Origin: Candidatus Altarchaeales archaeon
Lineage (GTDB): Archaea; Altiarchaeota; Altiarchaeia; IMC4; SCGC-AAA252-I15
Assembly: GCA_014729705.1 (NCBI GenBank)
Contig: WJJK01000316.1
Location: 1 to 13,759, forward strand
DNA: 13,759 bases
Direction: 5' to 3'
A program made the position numbers and the translations under genes. Positions within the stretch are counted from its first letter, which is position 1, and the number at the start of each line of letters is the position of its first letter. The notes below the pieces were generated by a model. It was not told where the DNA came from. It was given only the letters and a program-made list of their open reading frames with translations, and did no database searches. Shown here piece after piece: positions 1 through 5,112 of this stretch.

Positions 1-10
1 ACTCAAGACA

Positions 11-352
11 ATGCACAACGAATACACACCAAAAGAGCTTGAAACCCTCGGGGAGGCCTTAGACAAAACCTACGGCACTCACGCAGCCGAAATTCATGGC
101 TATAAGAGCTGCAAAGACTATCTTTTGCACATGGTCAAGACTAAAGATAGTGCTCTTAACAGACTAGAACAGCGTGTATGCCTTAAATACGTCTTCAATA
201 AAATACTACAGGGAAAAAAGGGGCTAGACCTTACCGAGGATGCAATAGAGATACTCTATGATGTACCCCTAGAAGAGCTCCCTTTGTTGATGTCAGAAAA
301 ATTCCGGATTTTTGAGATATGTGTCGAGTGGAGGCTCAAAATTGGGAGATAG
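11..352 (+). CDS. Small paralog-family protein, copy 1 (C-terminal EWRLKIGR)
   Basis: Protein of 113 aa, function not recognised. It is a well-formed member of a family with about ten copies in this window. The N-terminus reads YTPKELETLGEAL (residues 5-17), the family's N-terminal helix pattern. The C-terminal module spans residues 87-113: LEELPLL, then EWRLKIGR directly before the stop. The middle is mostly helical-looking, charged and unlike its siblings. The ATG at 11 is the first available start; only 10 bases precede it in the window, so the ribosome binding site cannot be judged properly. The next paralog starts inside its last codons (342), so the two are probably translationally coupled. 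A small soluble cytoplasmic protein is likely; no signal peptide or membrane segment is visible. Certain as a gene, unknown in role. Confidence 0.85.
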   Translation: MHNEYTPKELETLGEALDKTYGTHAAEIHGYKSCKDYLLHMVKTKDSALNRLEQRVCLKYVFNKILQGKKGLDLTEDAIEILYDVPLEELPLLMSEKFRIFEICVEWRLKIGR

Positions 353-677
353 ATTTAACACTACGCGCCCTTACACTGAAGAGGATATCCTTGATTACGG
401 GGCATATCTTGATTTGTATTACGTAATGGGGGGATATAATTCGTCAGCTAAGCGACTCAAGACATACTTTATATCAAGCACGATAAAACAGTCCGTACGG
501 ATCTTTCTTAAGAAGATCATGTCGCCTTGGACTGAGAGCTCGTTTTCAGAAGAAATCACCAGAGCTACATTGAGGGTGCTATTTGATACACCATTCGAAG
601 AGATCCCGACTCTTATAGGACATCGCTATGATCTTATAAGAGTGACTGCCGAGTGGAGGCTTAAAAGGGGCATATGA
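342..677 (+). CDS. Small paralog-family protein, copy 2 (TTG start)
   Basis: Protein of 111 aa with both family signatures: PYTEEDILDYGAYLDLYY near the N-terminus, and the 27-residue C-terminal module FEEIPTLIG ... AEWRLKRGI (residues 85-111). I chose TTG at 342 because GGAGG at 330-334 lies 7 bases upstream and because this start places the family's N-terminal motif about 10 residues in, as in its siblings. A longer reading from TTG 312 is open, but it adds residues with no counterpart in other copies. The gene overlaps copy 1 by 11 bases, and its ribosome binding site is formed by the codons for the W-R of copy 1's EWRL motif. Its stop overlaps the start of copy 3 (ATGA). Function unknown. 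Confidence 0.8.
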   Translation: MGDRFNTTRPYTEEDILDYGAYLDLYYVMGGYNSSAKRLKTYFISSTIKQSVRIFLKKIMSPWTESSFSEEITRATLRVLFDTPFEEIPTLIGHRYDLIRVTAEWRLKRGI

Positions 678-988
678 AAAAATGGGATGAAGATGAGTTG
701 GAGCTCCTTCAAGAGATGCTCTGGAAGGCGATCGAACCCTATTCTCTTAACAGTGTAGTCCCTGTTAGGGTAGTTATTGAATGCGTTGTCATGTCTCTGC
801 GCGAGAGGAATCGAGTCTCTGCTGGTAAAGAAAGAGAATATGAAGATCTATATTATTTCTCTCCCCCCGAAAAGCGTATTATAGGGGGAGTTATAGAAGA
901 AAATCTTGAAGAATTACCTCTATGGATCAATGATTGCTATATCATACGACGCACGATCGCTTTGTGGCGGCTTAAGATAGGAAAATAA
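674..988 (+). CDS. Small paralog-family protein, copy 3
   Basis: Protein of 104 aa, the shortest intact family member here. The N-terminus MKKWDEDELELLQEMLWKA matches the family helix pattern with W in place of Y. The C-terminal 27 residues (78-104) run LEELPLWIN ... LWRLKIGK, then stop. The ATG overlaps the previous stop (ATGA at 674-677), so it is probably expressed by coupled re-initiation; AGGGG at 666-670 is rather close for an independent ribosome binding site. The central part contains VRVVIECVVMSLRERNRVSAG, unrelated to the middles of copies 1 and 2. No catalytic motif, membrane segment or Cys cluster is visible. Function unknown. Confidence 0.82.
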   Translation: MKKWDEDELELLQEMLWKAIEPYSLNSVVPVRVVIECVVMSLRERNRVSAGKEREYEDLYYFSPPEKRIIGGVIEENLEELPLWINDCYIIRRTIALWRLKIGK

Positions 989-991
989 CAG

Positions 992-1042
992 ATGACTACG
1001 CAGTACTCCCAAGAAAACATCCTTTCCTCTATATTTAAATAA
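992..1042 (+). CDS. 16-codon mini-ORF resembling the family N-terminus
   Basis: Sixteen codons (MTTQYSQENILSSIFK) from ATG 992 to TAA. AGGAA at 979-983 lies 8 bases upstream. The peptide Y-S-Q-E-N-I-L-S-S-I resembles the start of the paralog family (Y-T-x-x-E-L-x-x-L). This could be the decayed stub of another copy or a short translated leader for the gene that follows. The evidence is one short similarity plus a plausible ribosome binding site, so this is tentative. Confidence 0.3.
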   Translation: MTTQYSQENILSSIFK

Positions 1043-1096
1043 TCAATGGATATTTATGAGGCAAAAAGTCTTTCACGGAAGACTAGAGGAACTCGT

Positions 1097-1507
1097 ATGA
1101 TAGACATTTCTGCAGACGAACTCAAGGCTTTAGAAGCACGCATACATGCTTTTAATACTCTCTTTTCGAATGTCCAGCGTGAACGGATATTCGTAAATCT
1201 TATACATAACATAGACAGTTACAGGGCCGGTATACCAGACCCCGAGATAGACCGTCTCACAGAGATATGCTCAGAGGACAACTTCCTCATTCATCTCGAC
1301 CGAATCACGTCCAAAAAAGACATTTTGTATTTTTTTGTCATGCCGTTCGAGGATCTACCAATGTACATTGAAGATAGTGACCACTTCAAAAGAGAATACG
1401 TGAAATGGAGACTCGAGAACAGTATCGTTCTAAATCCGAACTCTCCTTCTTACAAACCGTGGCATAATGGCACACTGCCTCGTTTCCCAAAGCGTGGAAT
1501 CCTCTAA
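1097..1507 (+). CDS. Small paralog-family protein, copy 4, with extra C-terminal tail
   Basis: Protein of 136 aa from ATG 1097. This start is preferred because AGAGGA (1085-1090) lies 6 bases upstream and because MIDISADELKALEARI then aligns with sibling N-termini. An upstream in-frame ATG at 1046 (153 aa) has no visible ribosome binding site. The family module FEDLPMYIED ... KWRLENSI is present in its usual 27-residue form, but here it is followed by about 26 more residues rich in Pro, Ser and Lys. This is the only copy with a long tail after WRL. It shares the phrase C-S-E-D-N-F-L with the copy at 2920 (C-S-D-D-N-F-L), so those two are close relatives. It is the last gene before the hsp20 promoter. 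Function unknown. Confidence 0.8.
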   Translation: MIDISADELKALEARIHAFNTLFSNVQRERIFVNLIHNIDSYRAGIPDPEIDRLTEICSEDNFLIHLDRITSKKDILYFFVMPFEDLPMYIEDSDHFKREYVKWRLENSIVLNPNSPSYKPWHNGTLPRFPKRGIL

Positions 1508-1524
1508 TTTCAAAGGTATAGAGG

Positions 1525-1541
1525 TTGGCACGCTCCTTGCA
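1525..1541 (+). promoter_or_regulatory. Sigma-54 (RpoN) -24/-12 promoter for hsp20
   Basis: The sequence TTGGCACGCTCCTTGCA matches the sigma-54 consensus (TGGCACG-N4-TTGCA/T) at every specified position. The invariant GG is at 1527-1528 and the invariant GC at 1539-1540, with correct spacing. The predicted transcription start is near 1552, giving an untranslated leader of about 36 bases before the hsp20 ATG. Such promoters need an AAA+ enhancer-binding activator; none is encoded here, so a host activator is implied. Possible upstream activator sites would lie inside the preceding gene; I could not pick out a convincing one. Confidence 0.8.
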
Positions 1542-1550
1542 GGAGTATAA

Positions 1551-1569
1551 AGGTGTAACCACAACACCT
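1551..1569 (+). promoter_or_regulatory. 5' leader hairpin of the hsp20 transcript
   Basis: AGGTGT (1551-1556) and ACACCT (1564-1569) are perfect inverted repeats around a 7-base loop, exactly at the predicted 5' end of the sigma-54 transcript. The hairpin lies upstream of the AAGGAGG ribosome binding site and does not cover it. It may stabilise the mRNA end; with only 6 base pairs this is modest evidence. Confidence 0.35.
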
Positions 1570-1587
1570 ATAGAAGGAGGAGCTACT

Positions 1588-2010
1588 ATGAATAGCCTGT
1601 CTCTTATCCCCCGCACTCTGACGTCAGCCAGTCTGTTTGATGAAGTCGATCGTATGTTTGATCGTACTTGGGATAGACGCCCTACAGTCTACGCACCAAA
1701 GGTCGATGTTATAGAGGGTGAGTCAGCCTATACCGTCCAGGCAGACCTTCCAGGCTTGAACAAGAAAGACATTAAGGTTGATGTCAAAGACAGCATACTA
1801 ACTATCAGTGGCGAGCGTAAGTCTGAACACAAAGGCGGAAGAGAAAATTACACCTATTTGGAGCGCAGCGTAGGTACTTTCCAGAGAAGCTTCAAGCTCC
1901 CGGATACGGTAGATGCCTCGAGTATCAAAGCTAAGTATGAGGGCGGCGTTTTAAGTGTGGCCTTGAAGAAACGAGAAGAGACTAAACCAAAACAGATTCA
2001 CATCGAATAA
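1588..2010 (+). CDS. hsp20: Small heat-shock protein, Hsp20/alpha-crystallin family
   Basis: ATP-independent holdase chaperone that binds unfolding proteins in the cytoplasm as oligomers. The 140-aa length is typical. The N-terminal arm (LFDEVDRMFDRTWD) matches bacterial class A Hsp20. The alpha-crystallin domain covers about residues 36-128, including Y-T-V-Q-A-D-L-P-G-L, the I-L-T-I-S-G-E-R strand, and the hallmark YEGGVLSVAL (117-126). The C-terminal I-x-I oligomerisation motif is IHI at 137-139. The ATG at 1588 is clear: AAGGAGG (1574-1580) sits 7 bases upstream, and the domain begins where expected. The gene stands alone between its own sigma-54 promoter and a strong terminator, so it is regulated separately from its neighbours. 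It may protect phage proteins during assembly or stress; that role is inferred. Confidence 0.95.
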   Translation: MNSLSLIPRTLTSASLFDEVDRMFDRTWDRRPTVYAPKVDVIEGESAYTVQADLPGLNKKDIKVDVKDSILTISGERKSEHKGGRENYTYLERSVGTFQRSFKLPDTVDASSIKAKYEGGVLSVALKKREETKPKQIHIE

Positions 2011-2030
2011 GTTCAACGCCATGTACTTGC

Positions 2031-2065
2031 AAAAGAGTCCCCACCCTAGGGGACTCTTTTTATTT
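2031..2065 (+). terminator. Intrinsic terminator after hsp20
   Basis: Perfect 12-base-pair stem: AAAAGAGTCCCC (2031-2042) pairs with GGGGACTCTTTT (2049-2060) around a 6-base loop (ACCCTA). It runs into a T-rich tract (TTTTTATTT) and lies 20 bases after the hsp20 stop, closing the cassette. Confidence 0.9.
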
Positions 2066-2124
2066 ATGCATAAAATGATTATGCTCTGAAGATATAGCCC
2101 CCAAAAGTTTCCTGTTATTTTCCT

Positions 2125-2152
2125 TTATCATCGACCATCTAAATCGTATATT
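2125..2152 (+). promoter_or_regulatory. Candidate sigma-70-like promoter for the 2183 operon
   Basis: TTATCA (2125-2130, four of six matches to TTGACA) and TATATT (2147-2152, five of six to TATAAT) are separated by 16 bases, in the gap between the hsp20 terminator and the next gene. A new promoter is needed here because the terminator precedes it. The -10 box coincides with the left arm of the palindrome at 2147-2180. Weak consensus, so tentative. Confidence 0.4.
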
Positions 2153-2180
2153 CTCCTATGAGTCTTCGTAGGAGAATATA
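2147..2180 (+). promoter_or_regulatory. 12-bp perfect inverted repeat covering a ribosome binding site
   Basis: TATATTCTCCTA (2147-2158) and TAGGAGAATATA (2169-2180) are perfect reverse complements around a 10-base loop. The right arm contains AGGAG (2170-2174), the ribosome binding site 8 bases before the TTG start at 2183. If transcription starts upstream, the mRNA would fold and hide that site, giving switchable translation. If the candidate -10 at 2147-2152 is used, the left arm is not transcribed and the repeat would instead act as a DNA operator. The sequence alone cannot decide. Confidence 0.6.
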
Positions 2181-2182
2181 GC

Positions 2183-2560
2183 TTGAGTAAGCGCCCCACT
2201 AAGAAAAAAAGACACTGGCATCGCTACACGTGTGGATGCTGCATGAAAAGCGTCTCAAAAGATGATTTCGTGGCTCATAAGAAATGGCGGGAGGATGAAG
2301 AGGAGATGTGGTGGCCTCATGGATTTTGCAAAGCATGCGTCTGGTCAGCACTGCACCTTTACATCTCCGGCAAAGCAGAGGACTCTAATCATTTACCAAA
2401 AGTTAAAGGAGCACAGCCTCTGCGGTGCTTTCTATGTATTAGTGCGGTAGAATGCTTCATAGTCTCTGAAGCACACGTAGAGATACTGCCTCTTATGATC
2501 ACCCTTCCATGGCTGACTTCAGCGGGATACGAGTATAAAAAGAGGCTAGAAAATTTGTGA
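2183..2560 (+). CDS. Cys-rich putative zinc-binding protein with a degenerate family C-terminus
   Basis: Protein of 125 aa from TTG 2183 (AGGAG 8 bases upstream). Three CxxC pairs, C17/C20, C49/C52 and C82/C85, plus nearby His residues suggest one or more structural zinc sites. The N-terminus is strongly basic (KRPTKKKRHWHR), consistent with nucleic acid or partner binding. The C-terminus, VEILPLMITLP ... YEYKKRLENL, resembles a worn form of the paralog module (E-E-L-P-L ... E-W-R-L-K), so this may be a family member that carries a zinc domain. Its stop overlaps the next start (GTGA at 2557-2560). I do not recognise the family, and a specific function cannot be assigned. Confidence 0.75.
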   Translation: MSKRPTKKKRHWHRYTCGCCMKSVSKDDFVAHKKWREDEEEMWWPHGFCKACVWSALHLYISGKAEDSNHLPKVKGAQPLRCFLCISAVECFIVSEAHVEILPLMITLPWLTSAGYEYKKRLENL

Positions 2561-2895
2561 AATACAGCAAAAAAGATTTCCAAGATTTCAATGACTATCT
2601 AAGTCAAACCGAAATGGATGCTTCGGTAGTCCTAAAAAGGGCCGTCCATCGAGCGTGCACGAAAGGCGAGAGGGGATTTAACTCAATCTTCGGCACATCA
2701 TCAAAAAGGAAGGGCTTCTTTAGCACCGTCGTATATGCTCTTTATAAAGCTAGTTTTGAAGAGCTTTGTCTTTGGGCGTTCATACACAATTCAGTTGCAT
2801 TTGGAATAGATAAAGCTCCTGTAGTCAGTTACCAAAACATATGGAGATTAAACATAAGGCCGATCGTACTTTGGAGGCTCAAGGTCGGGAAATGA
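2557..2895 (+). CDS. Small paralog-family protein, copy 5 (GTG start, insert in module)
   Basis: Protein of 112 aa. The GTG start at 2557 overlaps the previous stop, with AGAGG (2541-2545) 11 bases upstream. The N-terminus YSKKDFQDFNDYL fits the family. The C-terminal module is recognisable but altered: FEELCLW has Cys where Pro is invariant in most copies, and about 19 extra residues separate it from the terminal VLWRLKVGK. A second W-R-L (IWRLNI) occurs inside that insert, which suggests a partial internal duplication of the WRL segment. Function unknown. The gene is coupled to the Cys-rich gene before it and closely followed by another paralog. Confidence 0.78.
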   Translation: MKYSKKDFQDFNDYLSQTEMDASVVLKRAVHRACTKGERGFNSIFGTSSKRKGFFSTVVYALYKASFEELCLWAFIHNSVAFGIDKAPVVSYQNIWRLNIRPIVLWRLKVGK

Positions 2896-2919
2896 ATCTA
2901 ACATGGAGGAGATGGTCCG

Positions 2920-3330
2920 GTGCCGCGAAGACCAGGAGTTTACGACGACAAAGAACGGACGATAATGAGTCTTTCTAAAGCAAAATACCATATGCAAGGT
3001 ACGGCTGAAGAGGCATCACGTGTCGTGGCTTTACTCCAAATTTTTGAAACGGGAAAGCTCTTCAAGATACAGAGCCTTAATCATTCCAGCACGCATATAG
3101 TACAGTACGCTTATCTAGACACATATGGTCCTCATCTCATACTTAAGACACTAGCTTGCAGTGATGATAATTTTTTGCGTCTTGTTACAAGAGAGGGATT
3201 CGAAGGACATTTGGCGTGGCGTGTCGGGGAAATAGGGGGTGTAACACATGTGCCGTTTGAAGACATCCCACTATATATAGGTTGGCAGTACATCAGTGAA
3301 AGCTTCCGGGAAATACTCCAAAACGGATAA
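2920..3330 (+). CDS. Small paralog-family protein, copy 6 (WRL tail lost)
   Basis: Protein of 136 aa from GTG 2920, with GGAGG at 2905-2909 10 bases upstream. The module begins normally (VPFEDIPLYIG) but ends SFREILQNG-stop rather than EWRLKxGK, a divergence shared with the partial copy at the window end (AFNELLED). It also shares C-S-D-D-N-F-L with copy 4 (C-S-E-D-N-F-L). These shared features define a subgroup within the family. An alternative start at an internal ATG (residue 16) is possible, since the first 15 residues are basic and have no counterpart. No membrane segment or catalytic motif is visible. Function unknown. Confidence 0.72.
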   Translation: MPRRPGVYDDKERTIMSLSKAKYHMQGTAEEASRVVALLQIFETGKLFKIQSLNHSSTHIVQYAYLDTYGPHLILKTLACSDDNFLRLVTREGFEGHLAWRVGEIGGVTHVPFEDIPLYIGWQYISESFREILQNG

Positions 3331-3344
3331 GGTACAAAAAGAAT

Positions 3345-3833
3345 ATGAAGAAACCTAAGTTTCTAAAAGACTGGGAAGATTGGGTTACCTGTTATGTGGA
3401 CGCTTCATACAGCCCACAGACCAAGGTCGGTACCTACGCTGTCTGGGTACGTCATGATGAAGGGCGTGTGCAGTATACGGGTACGTGCCCGCCCTATGTA
3501 AAAGATTCCATGCTGGCAGAGACATTTGGTGTACGTAGGGCACTTGATCATGCTCTGCAGGCATACCCGAGAGCTAAGGAAGTCCTCATCTGTTGTGACT
3601 GTAAGGGAGCTTTGAGGCTTTGCACCGACATCCTGGAACCTCCTAAAGGGGACCATCTCACAAAGCTTTATGAGGAGATACAGGATTTTCGTAGGCGTCT
3701 TCCAATACGAACGAAGTATGTACCCGGACATGGCAGGGCTAATTCCCCTACAGGAGCTTTTCTTAACGGCTGGTGTGATAGGGCAGCTGGGCGCATACGT
3801 AAAAACATTGAAGGATCAAAATATCATGCCTAG
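3345..3833 (+). CDS. RNase HI-like ribonuclease
   Basis: Predicted to cleave the RNA strand of RNA-DNA hybrids with two metal ions, in the cytoplasm. The 162-aa length fits a stand-alone RNase HI. The catalytic acids can be traced in order: D19 (TCYVDASYS), E59 (LAETFGVRRAL), D85 (ICCDCKGAL) and D145 (NGWCDRAAG). H129 lies in VPGHGRAN and N141 precedes the last Asp, matching the flexible His loop and the N-x-x-x-D of the family. The usual D-G after the first strand is D-A here. The ribosome binding site is weak (AAGG about 12 bases before the ATG). The next gene overlaps its 3' end by 8 bases. A role in primer removal or in nucleotide salvage during phage replication is plausible. An inactive or retroelement-like RNase H is less likely, given the intact acids. 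Confidence 0.85.
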   Translation: MKKPKFLKDWEDWVTCYVDASYSPQTKVGTYAVWVRHDEGRVQYTGTCPPYVKDSMLAETFGVRRALDHALQAYPRAKEVLICCDCKGALRLCTDILEPPKGDHLTKLYEEIQDFRRRLPIRTKYVPGHGRANSPTGAFLNGWCDRAAGRIRKNIEGSKYHA

Positions 3834-4119
3834 ACCAAGGAGAGATATCACAGGGCAGACCTTTGGACGTATTACTGTGCGAAGAGATGTGGCAGGGGGT
3901 AAGAACCCAAAAGTGTTGTGTCTTTGTTCTTGTGGAAAGGAGTTTACGGCTGACAAGCATAACGTGATCCGCGGCAACACGAATAGCTGCGGGTGTTTGA
4001 AATCCGAAAAAGCTGGGCGTTATGTACACAAGAAGAAAACACCTGAAAAAGTGCCGGTGGGCAACACCTTCAATGAAGATGAATTCTATATCCCAGGAGA
4101 TGACCTCTATGAATTCTGA
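3826..4119 (+). CDS. Phage zinc-knuckle protein (CxC ... SCGC type)
   Basis: Protein of 97 aa from ATG 3826, with AAGGA at 3811-3815 10 bases upstream; longer readings from 3670 run through the RNase H gene and are unlikely. The N-terminus TGQTFGRITV followed by L-C-L-C-S-C-G-K (C32, C34, C36) and G-N-T-N-S-C-G-C-L (C55, C57) is a pattern common in small phage and prophage proteins, sometimes found fused to AP2-like or homing-endonuclease DNA-binding domains. The four Cys likely bind one zinc ion. The tail (residues 70-97) is acidic and disordered-looking. It overlaps the RNase H gene by 8 bases and the clpS gene by 11, so the three are co-translated. Nucleic acid binding is the likely role; the specific function is unknown. 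Confidence 0.78.
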   Translation: MPRPRRDITGQTFGRITVRRDVAGGKNPKVLCLCSCGKEFTADKHNVIRGNTNSCGCLKSEKAGRYVHKKKTPEKVPVGNTFNEDEFYIPGDDLYEF

Positions 4120-4387
4120 ACAGACAACCACGGAAGTAACGACAGACATTAATTTGGGTGACCCCTACAACGTCGTGCTGTTTAATGACGAGTCACACTC
4201 TATGGATGAGGTGGCTAATCAGATAGTCAAGGCTATCGGTGGGTCCATCGACAACGCAGTCAAGATCATGATGGAAGCACACGAGAAAGGGAGAGCGATA
4301 GTTATTACGACGCACAAGGAACGTGCGGAGCACGTCGCATCAATATTGGAAGAGATTCAACTCGGCGTTAAAGTCGAACCAGCGTAA
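4109..4387 (+). CDS. clpS: ClpS-like adaptor of the ClpAP protease
   Basis: ClpS binds the N-domain of ClpA and delivers proteins with destabilising N-terminal residues (N-end rule) for degradation. The protein has 92 aa, normal for the family. After a flexible Thr-rich arm (1-16), the core starts DPYNVVLFNDESHSMDEV. N26 and D27 correspond to the N-degron-binding Asn-Asp of E. coli ClpS (N34, D35), and H58 in EAHEKGRA to its H66, so the binding pocket appears intact. ATG 4109 is chosen because AGGAG (4095-4099) is 9 bases upstream; ATG 4100 would leave no spacing. It overlaps the zinc-knuckle gene by 11 bases. In a phage it could redirect host ClpAP toward or away from chosen substrates, which is inference. 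No ClpA or ClpP is encoded here. Confidence 0.92.
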   Translation: MNSEQTTTEVTTDINLGDPYNVVLFNDESHSMDEVANQIVKAIGGSIDNAVKIMMEAHEKGRAIVITTHKERAEHVASILEEIQLGVKVEPA

Positions 4388-4395
4388 GGAGCATT

Positions 4396-4746
4396 ATGAT
4401 GAGTAGGTGGGATAGTAGGTTTTATGGCACCATCGGTCTCTCTATACTTTTAATGGTAGCGGCGATATGCCTTTGTTATCTTTGTCTATCATACTGGAGA
4501 GGTCAGCTACTAGTTGGTGGTGACTTCGAAGAGGTGTTATCTAAAACCCTTTCTGTAGGTGTCGAACGAGCGTACTTTGAGGGACAAAAGGATGCGCTAC
4601 AAGGAGACATACGTATCGATAGTACAGATTCAGGATGGGCCTGGACAGAATCTCCGTGGGATTCGAAGAAAGAACCTCTTTGGCATCCAGATAAACCCTT
4701 CATGGCTCTCCTTGACTCTCTTGTATCCCGCGAGAAGAAATGGTAA
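4396..4746 (+). CDS. Small single-pass membrane protein
   Basis: Protein of 116 aa. One hydrophobic helix at about residues 11-33 (GTIGLSILLMVAAICLCYL) follows a short N-terminal segment with three Arg/Lys-type charges, predicting a cytoplasmic N-terminus and an outside C-terminal domain. The soluble part contains AYFEGQKDALQGDIRI and then W-A-W-T-E-S-P-W-D, a pattern I associate with small membrane proteins of large phages; this is recollection, not a checked match. AAGGAG (4386-4391) serves ATG 4396 (spacing 4) or, more comfortably, ATG 4399 (spacing 7). It lies 8 bases after clpS and probably shares its transcript. A spanin-like or envelope role is possible but not supported by any specific motif. 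Confidence 0.75.
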   Translation: MMSRWDSRFYGTIGLSILLMVAAICLCYLCLSYWRGQLLVGGDFEEVLSKTLSVGVERAYFEGQKDALQGDIRIDSTDSGWAWTESPWDSKKEPLWHPDKPFMALLDSLVSREKKW

Positions 4747-4761
4747 GCCCAGAGGCTCTCA

Positions 4762-5112
4762 ATGAGTTATAAGCTGATAGATTATACTCCTGCAGAAATC
4801 TTCAATTTGAAGAACACATTGTACGATAAGGGCATCAACCGTGGTCTTAGGGCTTTTTTCTACGGAGTAAACAGAGAGCCTCCTGCTAGGGAAGCTTTGA
4901 AGCTTATCGAGATGCACTTTCTTAAGCAATACACTAAAAAATATAGAAAATACTACATAAGAGAGTTAGATCGCACGGCTGAGCGCGGTGACCACTACAC
5001 GTGGTTTTCTATGATATTTGCAGTACCGTACGAAGACCTCCCCCTGTACTTAGGGAGTAAAAATAGGGTGCATCGTATAGTCGCTGAGTGGAGACTGGGG
5101 CTCGGAAAATGA
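4762..5112 (+). CDS. Small paralog-family protein, copy 7
   Basis: Protein of 116 aa from ATG 4762 with AGAGG (4751-4755) 6 bases upstream. It is a canonical family member: IDYTPAEIFNLKNTLYDKG at the N-terminus and the exact 27-residue C-terminal module YEDLPLYLGSK ... AEWRLGLGK before the stop. The middle is basic and Tyr-rich (KQYTKKYRKYYIREL), a possible nucleic-acid or partner surface. Its stop overlaps the ATG of copy 8 (ATGA at 5109-5112). Function unknown. Confidence 0.83.
   Translation: MSYKLIDYTPAEIFNLKNTLYDKGINRGLRAFFYGVNREPPAREALKLIEMHFLKQYTKKYRKYYIRELDRTAERGDHYTWFSMIFAVPYEDLPLYLGSKNRVHRIVAEWRLGLGK

Noticed and set aside
1386..1616. Minus-strand open frame opposite the end of copy 4 and the hsp20 promoter
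   Set aside because: It crosses a strong promoter and the start of hsp20, has no ribosome binding site and encodes no recognisable protein. The other minus-strand frames in the window similarly lie opposite well-supported genes.
3670..3825. Upstream extension of the zinc-knuckle protein
   Set aside because: It lies inside the RNase H gene in another frame; a good ribosome binding site supports ATG 3826.
4022..4108. N-terminal extension of ClpS
   Set aside because: It overlaps the zinc-knuckle gene, adds 29 residues foreign to ClpS, and AGGAG is correctly spaced only for ATG 4109.
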